Shown piece after piece: positions 23,270 through 32,168 of a stretch of 64,000 bases of DNA (positions are counted from its first letter, which is position 1; each line of letters opens with the position of its first letter). The notes beneath the pieces are model-generated. The model worked only from the letters and a program-made list of their open reading frames with translations. It was not told the DNA's origin and ran no database searches. The position numbers and the translations under genes were made by a program. Origin of the DNA: UBA4292 sp002395865 (GTDB taxonomy: Bacteria; Bacillota; Clostridia; Lachnospirales; Lachnospiraceae). The stretch lies in contig CAMNBU010000008.1 in NCBI GenBank assembly GCA_946533395.1, forward strand, positions 16,724 through 80,723. Reading direction: 5' to 3'.

Positions 23270-24601
23270 ATGAAATTATCCACATTTAAGGGCGGAATAC
23301 ATCCGTACGAGGGAAAAGAGCTGTCGAAGGACAGGCCGGTGAGGGAGATAAGCGTCGGGGGAGAGTACGTCTTCCCCGTGCAGCAGCATATTGGCGCGCC
23401 GGCGGTGCCGGCTGTGAAGCCCGGCGAGAGGGTGCTGGTCGGACAGACCATAGCGCAGGCGGGTGGCTTTGTGAGCGCGAATGTCATATCCTCAGTGTCG
23501 GGAAAGGTGAAGCTGATAGAGCCCAGGCTTACCGCAAGCGGCGCCTATGTCAATTCCATCGTGATAGAAAACGATGAGAAGTACGAGACGGTTCCGGGGT
23601 ACGGACAGAAGAGGGACTATAAGGCGCTTGACGCGAAGGAGATAAGGGATGCTATAAGGGCTGCGGGTATCGTGGGCATGGGAGGCGCAGGCTTTCCGAC
23701 GGATGTGAAGCTTACACCTAAGGATCCCGCATCCATCGACTACGTGATAGTGAACGGAGCTGAGTGCGAGCCGTACCTCACGAGCGACTACCGCGAGATG
23801 ATGGAGCATCCCGAGGAGATCGTGAGGGGACTTGAGGTCGAGCTGTCTCTTTTTGATAACGCGAAGGGCATCATAGGCATAGAGGACAACAAAAGGGATG
23901 CTATAGAGCTGTTTACGAAGCTGGTGCGGGGACATGAGCGCATCAGCGTTCATCCGCTTAAGACGAAGTACCCGCAGGGCGGCGAGAGAACGCTCATATA
24001 TGCGTGTACGAAGAGGCAGATAAATTCATCCATGCTTCCGGCGGACGCCGGCTGCGTGGTTAGCAATATCGACACGGTGCTTTCGGTAAAACGTGCTGTA
24101 TGTGACGGGCTGCCTCTCATTACGAGAACCATTACAGTCACAGGCGACTGCGTGAAGGAGCCGCGCAACTTCCACATCAGGTGCGGCGCGAGCTACAACG
24201 CGCTCCTTGAGGCGGCCGGCGGGCTCGTTAAGGAGGCTGCTAAGATGATCTCGGGCGGACCCATGATGGGTCAGGCACTTTACTCGACGGACATTCCTGT
24301 CACGAAGACGTCATCTGCGCTGACGGTGCTCAGCCGCGATGACGCTTATGACAAGAAGGAGAGCGCCTGCATACGCTGCGGCAAATGCGCGGATGTGTGC
24401 CCCGGCGGCGTGGTGCCCCAGATACTTATGAAATACGCTCTGGCAGGCGACTGGGAGGGCTACGAGGCTGCAGGCGGCATGGAATGCTGCGAATGCGGCT
24501 GCTGCACATATATTTGCCCTGCCGGAAGAAAGCTCACGCAGGCATTCAAGACTGCAAGAAGAAATGTGATGGCGGCCAGAAGAAGAAAGGGAGGCAAGTG
24601 A
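23270..24601 (+). CDS. rnfC: Rnf ion-translocating oxidoreductase subunit C
   Basis: NADH-facing subunit of the membrane Rnf complex, which couples ferredoxin:NAD+ oxidoreduction to Na+ or H+ transport. The 443-residue protein starts FKGGIHPYEGKE, carries the flavin/NADH region VGMGGAGFPTDVKL and two [4Fe-4S] sites: CIRCGKCADVCPGGVVP and ECCECGCCTYICPAGR. GGAAGG precedes the ATG. The TGA overlaps the ATG of rnfD. It is the first gene of rnfCDGEAB, the clostridial order. Confidence 0.97.
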   Translation: MKLSTFKGGIHPYEGKELSKDRPVREISVGGEYVFPVQQHIGAPAVPAVKPGERVLVGQTIAQAGGFVSANVISSVSGKVKLIEPRLTASGAYVNSIVIENDEKYETVPGYGQKRDYKALDAKEIRDAIRAAGIVGMGGAGFPTDVKLTPKDPASIDYVIVNGAECEPYLTSDYREMMEHPEEIVRGLEVELSLFDNAKGIIGIEDNKRDAIELFTKLVRGHERISVHPLKTKYPQGGERTLIYACTKRQINSSMLPADAGCVVSNIDTVLSVKRAVCDGLPLITRTITVTGDCVKEPRNFHIRCGASYNALLEAAGGLVKEAAKMISGGPMMGQALYSTDIPVTKTSSALTVLSRDDAYDKKESACIRCGKCADVCPGGVVPQILMKYALAGDWEGYEAAGGMECCECGCCTYICPAGRKLTQAFKTARRNVMAARRRKGGK

Positions 24602-25548
24602 TGTTCAGAATATCTTCATCGCCCCATGTGCGTTCCTCGCAGACAGTCAGGGGAACCATGCTTGATGTCATCATAGCGCTGCTTCCCGCGACAGTCTGGG
24701 GCATATACAAGTTCGGACCGGATGCTTTTTTAGTGGTACTTGCGTCAGTGACCTCGGCGCTTCTGGCGGAGTATATGTATGAAAAGTTCATGAAGAAGCC
24801 TCTCACCGTGGGAGACTTAAGCGCAGTGCTCACGGGACTGCTCATAGGCCTCAACATGCCTCCCGGGGTACCTCTGTTCATACCTGTCCTCGGAAGCTTT
24901 TTCGCGATAATAGTCGTCAAGCAGCTCTTCGGAGGCCTCGGCCAGAACTTCATGAACCCCGCTCTCGCAGCCAGGTGCTTTCTGGTGATAAGCTTCGCGA
25001 GACCTATGACGAGATTTACGGTGGACGGCGTTTCATCCGCGACACCGCTTGCTGTCATTAAGAACGGGGGGACCTGCGACCTTCTGGATATGTTCCTCGG
25101 TAACTGCGGCGGAACGATAGGAGAGGTGAGCACGGCCGCGTTGCTCCTCGGAGCGGGTTATCTCGTGGGAAGAAAAGTGATCTCTCTTCGCATTCCGCTC
25201 GCGTACATACTGACATTTGTGGTATTTGAAATGATCTTCTCCGGGAGAGGACTCGACGCGAACTACTATCTGGCGCAGGTATGCGGCGGCGGACTGATGC
25301 TCGGCGCATGGTTCATGGCGACCGATTATGTGACCAGCCCCATCACGAAGAAGGGCCAGATCGTGTACGGTTTCATACTCGGAATACTGACGGGAATACT
25401 CAGAATCTACGGCTCCAGCGCGGAGGGCGTGAGCTATTCGATAATACTGGGCAATCTTCTGGTGCCTTTCATCGAGAAGTTCACCATGCCAACACCATTC
25501 GGCATCGGCCGCAGAAAATATGTCAAAAAGACACAGGAGGGAGCATGA
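24601..25548 (+). CDS. rnfD: Rnf complex subunit D
   Basis: Integral membrane subunit of 315 residues with about eight to ten helices. The sequence VSSATPLAVIK contains the Ser-x-Ala-Thr site where FMN is covalently bound through Thr. GGLGQNFMNPALAARCFLV and WFMATDYVTSPIT are conserved family stretches. Its start overlaps the rnfC stop, and its stop overlaps the rnfG start, so translation is coupled. Confidence 0.96.
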   Translation: MFRISSSPHVRSSQTVRGTMLDVIIALLPATVWGIYKFGPDAFLVVLASVTSALLAEYMYEKFMKKPLTVGDLSAVLTGLLIGLNMPPGVPLFIPVLGSFFAIIVVKQLFGGLGQNFMNPALAARCFLVISFARPMTRFTVDGVSSATPLAVIKNGGTCDLLDMFLGNCGGTIGEVSTAALLLGAGYLVGRKVISLRIPLAYILTFVVFEMIFSGRGLDANYYLAQVCGGGLMLGAWFMATDYVTSPITKKGQIVYGFILGILTGILRIYGSSAEGVSYSIILGNLLVPFIEKFTMPTPFGIGRRKYVKKTQEGA

Positions 25549-26177
25549 TGAAGAATCATATGATAAAGGATGCTCTCACCCTGTTTGTGATAACTCTTAT
25601 AGCGGGACTGGCGCTTGGAGCGGTCAATTATATCACGAAGGAGCCCATAGCGCAGGCTAAGGAGAAGGCCAGGAACGAGGCATACGTGAAGGTACTGCCG
25701 GAGGCGGTGAGCTTTACGGATTCGTTCGACGACAAGGTGAAGGATTCCGCGGCGCTTCTGCATGCTTCGGGTGATCTCGAAAATGTGACCATAGACGCGT
25801 GCGTGACGGGACTGGATGCTGCCGGAAATGTGGCAGGCTACATCGTGTCAGCGACCTGCTCCGAGAGCTACGGCGGCGATATAGGTATAGCCGTGGGGTT
25901 TAAGGCAGACCTGTCCATAAGCAGCATAGAGGTGCTCACGATAAACGACACTCCCGGCCTCGGCATGAAGGCTAAGGAGGAGGGCTTCAGGGGACAGTAC
26001 AGCGGAGCGCTGTCGTATCCCTATACGATCACCACATCGGGAAAGAGCGCGGCGGGTGAGATAGACGCGATATCTTCCGCGACAATTACCAGCAAGGCTT
26101 TTAACAAGGCGGTAAACGCGTCGGCGCTCTTTATTCGCAATGCATTAAGTACGGAGGGAGGAAACGCTGATGAATAA
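25548..26177 (+). CDS. rnfG: Rnf complex subunit G
   Basis: Flavoprotein subunit of 209 residues: one N-terminal membrane helix (about residues 8-28), then an extracytoplasmic FMN-binding domain. The FMN-linking Thr is in ISSATITSKAF near residue 190, and DTPGLGMKAKEEGF is the conserved upstream motif. The second ATG at 25548 is seven bases from AGGAGG; the ATG at 25545 is too close but also possible. Confidence 0.95.
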   Translation: MKNHMIKDALTLFVITLIAGLALGAVNYITKEPIAQAKEKARNEAYVKVLPEAVSFTDSFDDKVKDSAALLHASGDLENVTIDACVTGLDAAGNVAGYIVSATCSESYGGDIGIAVGFKADLSISSIEVLTINDTPGLGMKAKEEGFRGQYSGALSYPYTITTSGKSAAGEIDAISSATITSKAFNKAVNASALFIRNALSTEGGNADE

Positions 26178-26841
26178 GTGCACGGAGAGAATATACAACG
26201 GCGTCATAAGGGAAAATCCGACCTTCGTGATGATGCTGGGCATGTGCCCGACGCTTGCTGTGACCACGAGTGCCTTCGGCGGCTTCGGCATGGGACTCAC
26301 CACGACTGTCGTGCTCGTCATGTCTAATCTGGTCATCTCTCTCATGAGAAGGATCATACCGGACGGCGTCAGGATACCGGCCTTCATAGTGGTCGTGGCA
26401 ACGCTCGTGACCATAGTTCAGCTTCTGCTGGCTGCATACATACCGGTGCTTAATGACATGCTGGGCATCTACATCCCACTCATAGTCGTAAACTGCATCA
26501 TCCTCGGAAGAGCCGAGGCGTATGCCTCGAAGAACCCTCCCCTGCTTTCTGTTATGGACGGCATCGGTATGGGACTCGGCTTCACCCTTGGACTTACCCT
26601 TATAGGCTTTTTCAGAGAGCTTCTGGGGGCGGGAAGCGTATTCGGATATGAATTCATACCCGAGGACTATCGCATAAGCATACTGGTCATGGCACCCGGC
26701 GCGTTTTTTGTGCTGGCATTTATAGTAGCGGCAAGAAATAAACTGATGAATGAGAAGGAAGAGGACGCATGCACAGGTATGTGCGCAGGCTGCCCCTCTG
26801 CCGACAAATGCGGCGCGCTTAAGGAAGGAGTGAATGATTGA
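26170..26841 (+). CDS. rnfE: Rnf complex subunit E with cysteine-rich tail
   Basis: Six-helix membrane subunit of 223 residues (NPTFVMMLGMCPTLAVTTSA, NCIILGRAEAYA, FFRELLGAGS). It overlaps rnfG by eight bases and rnfA by eight. After the last helix there is a 35-residue cytoplasmic tail with four cysteines in the pattern Cx3Cx2Cx6C (CTGMCAGCPSADKC). Basic RnfE proteins end soon after the last helix, so this tail is an addition that could bind a metal or Fe-S cluster. Confidence 0.95.
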   Translation: MNKCTERIYNGVIRENPTFVMMLGMCPTLAVTTSAFGGFGMGLTTTVVLVMSNLVISLMRRIIPDGVRIPAFIVVVATLVTIVQLLLAAYIPVLNDMLGIYIPLIVVNCIILGRAEAYASKNPPLLSVMDGIGMGLGFTLGLTLIGFFRELLGAGSVFGYEFIPEDYRISILVMAPGAFFVLAFIVAARNKLMNEKEEDACTGMCAGCPSADKCGALKEGVND

Positions 26842-27415
26842 TATGGAAAAGCTTATCGGAATAATCATTGCGTCCTCCCTGATAAACAATGTCGTACTCA
26901 GCCAGTTCCTCGGCATCTGCCCCTTCCTCGGAGTATCGAAGAAGGTCAAGACCGCCGCGGGAATGGGCGGTGCGGTGGTGTTCGTCATCACCATCTCGAG
27001 CGCTGTGGCGGCAGTCATCTACAACTTTATCCTCGAACCGAACGGGCTGGAGTACCTGCAGACGATCGTGTTCATACTCGTCATAGCGGCCCTCGTACAG
27101 TTCGTCGAGATGTTCCTTAAGAAGTTCGTTAAGGGCCTTTACAAGGCTCTGGGAGTTTATCTTCCCCTTATCACCACGAACTGCGCGGTGCTCGGCGTGG
27201 CTCTCACTAACGTGCAGAAGAGCTACGACGTGCTCGAAAGCACCGTAAACGGCTTCGCGACGGCTGCCGGCTTCATGCTCTCCATCGTGCTCATGGCCGG
27301 TATAAGGGAGCGTATCGAGGGAAATGACATCCCCGAGAGCTTCAAGGGCACACCGATAGTGCTGGTCAGCGCCGGACTTATGGCGATAGCGTTCATCGGA
27401 TTTTTGGGACTGTAG
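26834..27415 (+). CDS. rnfA: Rnf complex subunit A
   Basis: Six-helix membrane subunit of 193 residues, paralogous to RnfE in inverted topology. SSLINNVVLSQFLGICPFLGVS and LPLITTNCAVLGVAL carry the cysteines that bind the intramembrane Fe-S cluster shared with RnfE. The ATG at 26834 overlaps rnfE; an ATG at 26843 is an alternative. Length and motifs are normal. Confidence 0.96.
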   Translation: MIDMEKLIGIIIASSLINNVVLSQFLGICPFLGVSKKVKTAAGMGGAVVFVITISSAVAAVIYNFILEPNGLEYLQTIVFILVIAALVQFVEMFLKKFVKGLYKALGVYLPLITTNCAVLGVALTNVQKSYDVLESTVNGFATAAGFMLSIVLMAGIRERIEGNDIPESFKGTPIVLVSAGLMAIAFIGFLGL

Positions 27416-27427
27416 GAGGAGCCGGAC

Positions 27428-28231
27428 ATGATGGAGATATTCTACGCGGCAGGGCTCATAGGCGCTGTCGGAATAGCCATAGGACTGCTTCTCGGTTTTG
27501 CCGGGAAGAAATTCGCGGTGGAGACCGATCCGAAGGAGGACGCGGTTCTTGAGGCGCTCCCGGGTAATAACTGCGGCGGCTGCGGGTACGCGGGCTGCGC
27601 GGATCTGGCGGCTGCCATAGCCGCCGGAAAGGCACCCGTAAACGCGTGCCCCGTGGGCGGAGCTGCGGTAGCCGAAAAGGTAGGCGAGATAATGGGTGTG
27701 GCCGCACAGACCGGCCCGAAGAAATATGCCTTTGTCAGATGCACGGGAAGCTGCGAGAGCGCAAAGAGAGATTATGACTACAACGGTGTGTATGACTGTG
27801 ACCAGGCCGCGTCCGTTCCGGGAGGCGGCGGAAAGGCGTGCAGATATGGCTGCGCGGGCCTCGGCAACTGCGTCAGAGCCTGCGAGTTCGGAGCTCTCAA
27901 GATAGTAAACGGCGTAGCGCATGTGGATAAGGAAAAATGTGTGGCCTGCGGAGCGTGCGTGAAGGCATGCCCTAAGGGCCTTATCACGATTCTCACACAG
28001 GAGCCGGTGTATACCGTAGCATGCGCCTCACATGACGGCGTAAAGCGCGTGATGCAGGTCTGCAGGACAGGATGCCGCGCCTGCGGCCTTTGCGCGAAGC
28101 TGTGCCCGGTGGATGCCATAACCATGGATAACGGTCTCGCTGTCATCGACAGGGAAAAATGCGCCGGCTGCGGTCTTTGCGAGAGAAAGTGTCCCGCGGG
28201 CTGTATAAGGGCATGTGACGAAGAGATATAA
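27428..28231 (+). CDS. rnfB: Rnf complex subunit B (ferredoxin-like)
   Basis: Ferredoxin-accepting subunit of 267 residues. An N-terminal membrane anchor (about residues 4-25) is followed by the Fe-S domain NNCGGCGYAGC with downstream Cys, a Cys-rich linker, and several [4Fe-4S] binding sites: CVACGACVKACPKG, CRACGLCAKLCPVDAI and CAGCGLCERKCPAG. It should receive electrons from reduced ferredoxin. It is the last gene of the operon; GGAGGAG lies upstream. Confidence 0.96.
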   Translation: MMEIFYAAGLIGAVGIAIGLLLGFAGKKFAVETDPKEDAVLEALPGNNCGGCGYAGCADLAAAIAAGKAPVNACPVGGAAVAEKVGEIMGVAAQTGPKKYAFVRCTGSCESAKRDYDYNGVYDCDQAASVPGGGGKACRYGCAGLGNCVRACEFGALKIVNGVAHVDKEKCVACGACVKACPKGLITILTQEPVYTVACASHDGVKRVMQVCRTGCRACGLCAKLCPVDAITMDNGLAVIDREKCAGCGLCERKCPAGCIRACDEEI

Positions 28232-28245
28232 AATCGTTATAAAAA

Positions 28246-28285
28246 TATATCCGTCGGTTTTGCTGATCAGCGCCGGCGGATATTT
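28246..28285 (+). terminator. Hairpin after rnfB, probable terminator
   Basis: ATATCCGTCGG (28247-28257) pairs with CCGGCGGATAT (28273-28283) with one wobble; the loop holds the palindrome GCTGATCAGC. Only a short T-run follows. Confidence 0.6.
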
Positions 28286-28321
28286 GCGTATTATCTGCCT
28301 GTAATTTGGCGAAATTTTCAC

Positions 28322-28350
28322 TTGTTTTTTCCACGTTCATAATGTAATAT
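28322..28350 (+). promoter_or_regulatory. Promoter of carB
   Basis: TTGTTT (28322-28327), 17-bp spacer, TAATAT (28345-28350), with TATAAT overlapping three bases further. The leader of about 45 nt is AT-rich, and no PyrR-type attenuator can be seen. Confidence 0.65.
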
Positions 28351-28398
28351 AATTAAGATTTAAGCAAAACTCATTTTTAAAAACTTACGAGGTGCATA

Positions 28399-31300
28399 AT
28401 GGGAAAGAGAACTGACATCAATAAGGTTCTGATCATCGGCTCGGGTCCTATCGTTATTGGACAGGCATGCGAGTTCGATTATTCAGGTACTCAGGCTTGT
28501 AAAGCCCTTAAGAAACTGGGCTATGAGATCGTGCTGGTGAACTCAAATCCGGCTACGATCATGACCGATCCCGAGACGGCCGACATAACATATATCGAGC
28601 CCCTCAACGAGCAGAGACTCGAGCAGATCATCGCGAAGGAGAGACCCGACGCGCTGCTTCCGAATCTCGGCGGACAGTCAGGACTCAACCTTGCCGCAGA
28701 GCTTTCTAAGGCAGGCGTTCTCGACAAATACAACGTAAAGGTCATCGGCGTTCAGGTGGATGCCATCGAGAGAGGCGAGGACCGTATAGAATTCAAGAAC
28801 ACCATGAACGAGCTGGGTATCGAGATGGCCAGAAGCGAGGTGGCTTACTCGGTGGATGAGGCTCTTGCGATAGCCGATAAGCTCGGTTATCCCGTAGTAC
28901 TTCGCCCCGCATACACCATGGGTGGTGCCGGCGGCGGTCTGGTATACAACCGCGAGGAGCTGAAGGTGGTGTGCGCAAGAGGCCTTCAGGCGTCTTTGGT
29001 CGGACAGGTACTGGTCGAGGAGAGCATCCTCGGCTGGGAGGAGCTCGAGCTCGAGGTTGTCAGAGACTGCGAAGGCAATATGATCACGGTCTGCTTCATC
29101 GAGAACATCGACCCGATGGGCGTTCACACCGGAGACAGCTTCTGCGCGGCTCCCATGCTCACCATCTCGAAGGAGGTCATGGCCAGACTTCAGGAGCAGG
29201 CATACAAGATCGTCGACAGGGTACAGGTCATCGGCGGAACGAACGTACAGTTCGCTCACGATCCCGTGTCCGACAGAATAATAGTTATAGAGATCAACCC
29301 CAGAACATCGCGTTCATCGGCTCTGGCATCGAAGGCTACGGGTTTCCCGATCGCGCTCGTATCAGCCATGCTCGCAACGGGACTTACGCTAAAGGATATC
29401 CCCTGCGGCAAGTACGGAACACTCGACAAGTACTACCCGGACGGCGACTATGTCGTTATCAAGTTCGCGAGATGGGCTTTCGAGAAGTTCAAGGGCGTTG
29501 AGGACAAGCTCGGCACACAGATGAGAGCTGTAGGCGAGGTCATGAGCATCGGCAAGACCTACAAGGAGGCATTCCAGAAGGCCATCCGTTCGCTTGAGAC
29601 AGGCAGATACGGTCTCGGCCACGCGAAGAATTTCGACAAGCTCACGAAGGAAGAACTCTTAAAGAAGCTCGTATTCGCCTCAAGCGAGAGACATTTCATC
29701 ATGTACGAGGCTCTGAGAAAGGGCGCGACCATCGATGAGATCCATGAGCTTACACATGTGAAGAGATACTTCATAGAGCAGATGAAGGAACTCGTAGAAG
29801 AAGAGGAGGAGATCCTCACATATGCGGGAAAAGAGCTTCCCGACGCGCTCCTCACACAGGCGAAGAAGGACGGCTTCTCGGACAAGTATTTAAGCCAGCT
29901 TTTAGGCGTTTCGGAGGATTCCATCAGAGAGAGAAGGCTCGCTCTCGGCGTAACAGAGGCATGGGAGGGCGTGCATGTATCAGGTAGCAAGGATTCCGCT
30001 TACTACTACAGCACTTACAATGCGCCCGACAAGTCTACGGTTTCCGACAACAAGAAGATCATGATCCTCGGCGGCGGACCCAACCGTATCGGCCAGGGTA
30101 TCGAGTTCGACTACTGCTGCGTTCACGCGGCGAAGGCTCTCAGAAAGCTCGGCTTCGAGACCATTATCGTAAACTGCAACCCCGAGACCGTGTCCACCGA
30201 CTACGACACCTCGGACAAGCTGTATTTCGAGCCGCTCACACTTGAGGATGTGCTCAGCATCTACAATAAGGAGAAGCCCCTCGGCGTCATCGCACAGTTC
30301 GGCGGCCAGACTCCTCTCAATCTCGCAGCTTCCCTTGAGAAGAACGGCGTGAAGATACTCGGTACCAGCCCCGCGGTCATCGACCTCGCGGAGGACAGGG
30401 ATCAGTTCAGAGCCATGATGGACAAGCTCGGCATTCCGATGCCCGAGTCAGGCATGGCTGTAAATGCCGAGGAGGCCAAGAAGATCGCGGCTAAGATCGG
30501 TTATCCCGTAATGGTGCGCCCTTCATACGTGCTCGGCGGAAGAGGAATGGAGGTCGTATACGACGAGGACTCCATCACTGATTACATGAACGCGGCTGTA
30601 GGCGTTACACCCGACAGACCCATCCTTATCGATCGTTTCCTGAACCACGCGCTTGAGTGTGAGGCGGACGCCATCGCAGACGGACAGCATGCTTTCGTAC
30701 CCGCAGTCATGGAGCATATCGAGCTCGCGGGAGTTCACTCGGGCGACAGCGCCTGCATCATTCCGTCCATCCACATCTCTCCCGAGAATCTGGAGACGAT
30801 CAAGAAATACACAAGAAAGATCGCTGAGGAGATGCACGTTCGCGGTCTTATGAATATGCAGTACGCCATCGAGAACGGCGTGGTATATGTTCTGGAGGCA
30901 AACCCCAGGGCATCTCGTACAGTGCCGCTCGTATCAAAAGTTTGCGATATAAGGATGGTTCCTCTTGCAACGGATATCATCACATCCGAGATCACCGGAA
31001 GACCTTCACCGGTTCCTTCTCTTCACGAGAAGCATATACCTTACTACGGCGTGAAGGAGGCTGCGTTCCCCTTCAATATGTTCCCCGAGGTCGATCCTCT
31101 GCTCGGACCGGAAATGCGCTCCACGGGAGAGGTGCTCGGTCTTTCCGACCACTACGGCGAGGCATTCTACAAGGCTGAGGAGGGTGTCGGAAGCAAACTT
31201 CCTCTGTCCGGACGCGTTCTCATATCGGTTACCGATAAGGACAAGAAGGAGATCGGCGAGGTCGCAAAGAAGCTCGAAGGAGAGGGCTTCGACATCGTGG

Positions 31301-31623
31301 CTACCGAAGGTACGGCAAAATATCTCGACAGCATCGGCGTTAAGGTAACACCTGTCAAGAAGCTTCAGGAAGGCCGCCCGAACGTATATGACATGATCAC
31401 CAACGGCGAGATCGATCTCGTGATCAACTCACCGGTGGGCAAGAACAGCGTTTACGATGACAGCTACTTAAGAAAGGCTGCCATTAAGGTAAAGGTTCCC
31501 TATATCACCACGGCTGCGGCTGCCATCGCGACCGCTCACGGCATCAAGTACGTGAGAAATCATGAGGCAGGACAGCTTCATTCTCTTCAGGAGCTGCACG
31601 CGATGATAAAGGATAAGGACTGA
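28399..31623 (+). CDS. carB: Carbamoyl-phosphate synthase large subunit
   Basis: Makes carbamoyl phosphate from bicarbonate, ammonia and two ATP for pyrimidine and arginine synthesis. The 1074-residue length is typical. Two homologous ATP-grasp halves start with LIIGSGPIVIGQACEFDYSG and ILGGGPNRIGQGIEFDYC; RPAYTMGGAGGG and RPSYVLGGRGMEVVY are the matching ATP-binding loops. The C-terminal MGS-like allosteric domain follows about residue 930. The small glutaminase subunit gene carA is not adjacent. A NUDIX and an EAL gene follow without an obvious terminator. Confidence 0.97.
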   Translation: MGKRTDINKVLIIGSGPIVIGQACEFDYSGTQACKALKKLGYEIVLVNSNPATIMTDPETADITYIEPLNEQRLEQIIAKERPDALLPNLGGQSGLNLAAELSKAGVLDKYNVKVIGVQVDAIERGEDRIEFKNTMNELGIEMARSEVAYSVDEALAIADKLGYPVVLRPAYTMGGAGGGLVYNREELKVVCARGLQASLVGQVLVEESILGWEELELEVVRDCEGNMITVCFIENIDPMGVHTGDSFCAAPMLTISKEVMARLQEQAYKIVDRVQVIGGTNVQFAHDPVSDRIIVIEINPRTSRSSALASKATGFPIALVSAMLATGLTLKDIPCGKYGTLDKYYPDGDYVVIKFARWAFEKFKGVEDKLGTQMRAVGEVMSIGKTYKEAFQKAIRSLETGRYGLGHAKNFDKLTKEELLKKLVFASSERHFIMYEALRKGATIDEIHELTHVKRYFIEQMKELVEEEEEILTYAGKELPDALLTQAKKDGFSDKYLSQLLGVSEDSIRERRLALGVTEAWEGVHVSGSKDSAYYYSTYNAPDKSTVSDNKKIMILGGGPNRIGQGIEFDYCCVHAAKALRKLGFETIIVNCNPETVSTDYDTSDKLYFEPLTLEDVLSIYNKEKPLGVIAQFGGQTPLNLAASLEKNGVKILGTSPAVIDLAEDRDQFRAMMDKLGIPMPESGMAVNAEEAKKIAAKIGYPVMVRPSYVLGGRGMEVVYDEDSITDYMNAAVGVTPDRPILIDRFLNHALECEADAIADGQHAFVPAVMEHIELAGVHSGDSACIIPSIHISPENLETIKKYTRKIAEEMHVRGLMNMQYAIENGVVYVLEANPRASRTVPLVSKVCDIRMVPLATDIITSEITGRPSPVPSLHEKHIPYYGVKEAAFPFNMFPEVDPLLGPEMRSTGEVLGLSDHYGEAFYKAEEGVGSKLPLSGRVLISVTDKDKKEIGEVAKKLEGEGFDIVATEGTAKYLDSIGVKVTPVKKLQEGRPNVYDMITNGEIDLVINSPVGKNSVYDDSYLRKAAIKVKVPYITTAAAAIATAHGIKYVRNHEAGQLHSLQELHAMIKDKD

Positions 31624-31659
31624 AATACAGTTAGGAACAAAAGTTTGAAAGAACATATA

Positions 31660-32157
31660 ATGGAATACTGGGATATCTACGACAGCGATAAAAAGGTCAC
31701 CGGAAGAACGATGCAGCGCAACGACTTCAGGATGGTGCCGGGGGACTATCACCTGTCGGTGCTCGGAGTGATAGCAAGGAGCGACGGAAGGTTCCTCATC
31801 ACTAAGAGAAAGGAAGACAAAAGATGGGCTCCCGGATGGTGGGAGGTATCCGGAGGCGGCGTGATGGCGGGCGAGAGCTCGTACGACGCCGTCTGCCGGG
31901 AGGTCTTCGAGGAGACCGGACTTGATGTCAGGCAGTGCCCTCACGAGCTTGTTCTGACATACCACAGGGAGAGCCCCGGAGACAATTATTTCGTCGATGT
32001 CTACAGGTTCTTCAAGGATTTTGACGAGAGCGATGTAGTGCTTCAGGAGTCGGAGGCGACTGATTTCAGGCTTGCGACCCACGAGGAGATAAAGGCTCTC
32101 GCCGAGGAGGGGATATTCCTTCATTACAGCAGTATCAGACAGGTTTTTGATATTTAG
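31660..32157 (+). CDS. NUDIX hydrolase
   Basis: A 165-residue NUDIX hydrolase. The Nudix box is complete from GGVMAGE through REVFEETG (Gx5Ex7REUxEExGU). The N-terminus MEYWDIYDSDKKVTGR resembles isopentenyl-diphosphate isomerase-like / YfcD-like NUDIX proteins with a WDVYD-type start. Substrate unknown, probably a nucleoside diphosphate derivative. A TTG start at 31645 with AGGAA upstream is a real alternative. It lies 22 bases after carB and 11 bases before the EAL gene, so all three may be one transcript. Confidence 0.9.
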   Translation: MEYWDIYDSDKKVTGRTMQRNDFRMVPGDYHLSVLGVIARSDGRFLITKRKEDKRWAPGWWEVSGGGVMAGESSYDAVCREVFEETGLDVRQCPHELVLTYHRESPGDNYFVDVYRFFKDFDESDVVLQESEATDFRLATHEEIKALAEEGIFLHYSSIRQVFDI

Positions 32158-32168
32158 AAGGTGGACAG

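Noticed and set aside
26819..27922. Long minus-strand open frame of 367 codons opposite rnfA/rnfB
   Set aside because: It mirrors the strong codon bias of the Rnf genes, has no ribosome site, is rich in His/Arg/Tyr and matches no family.
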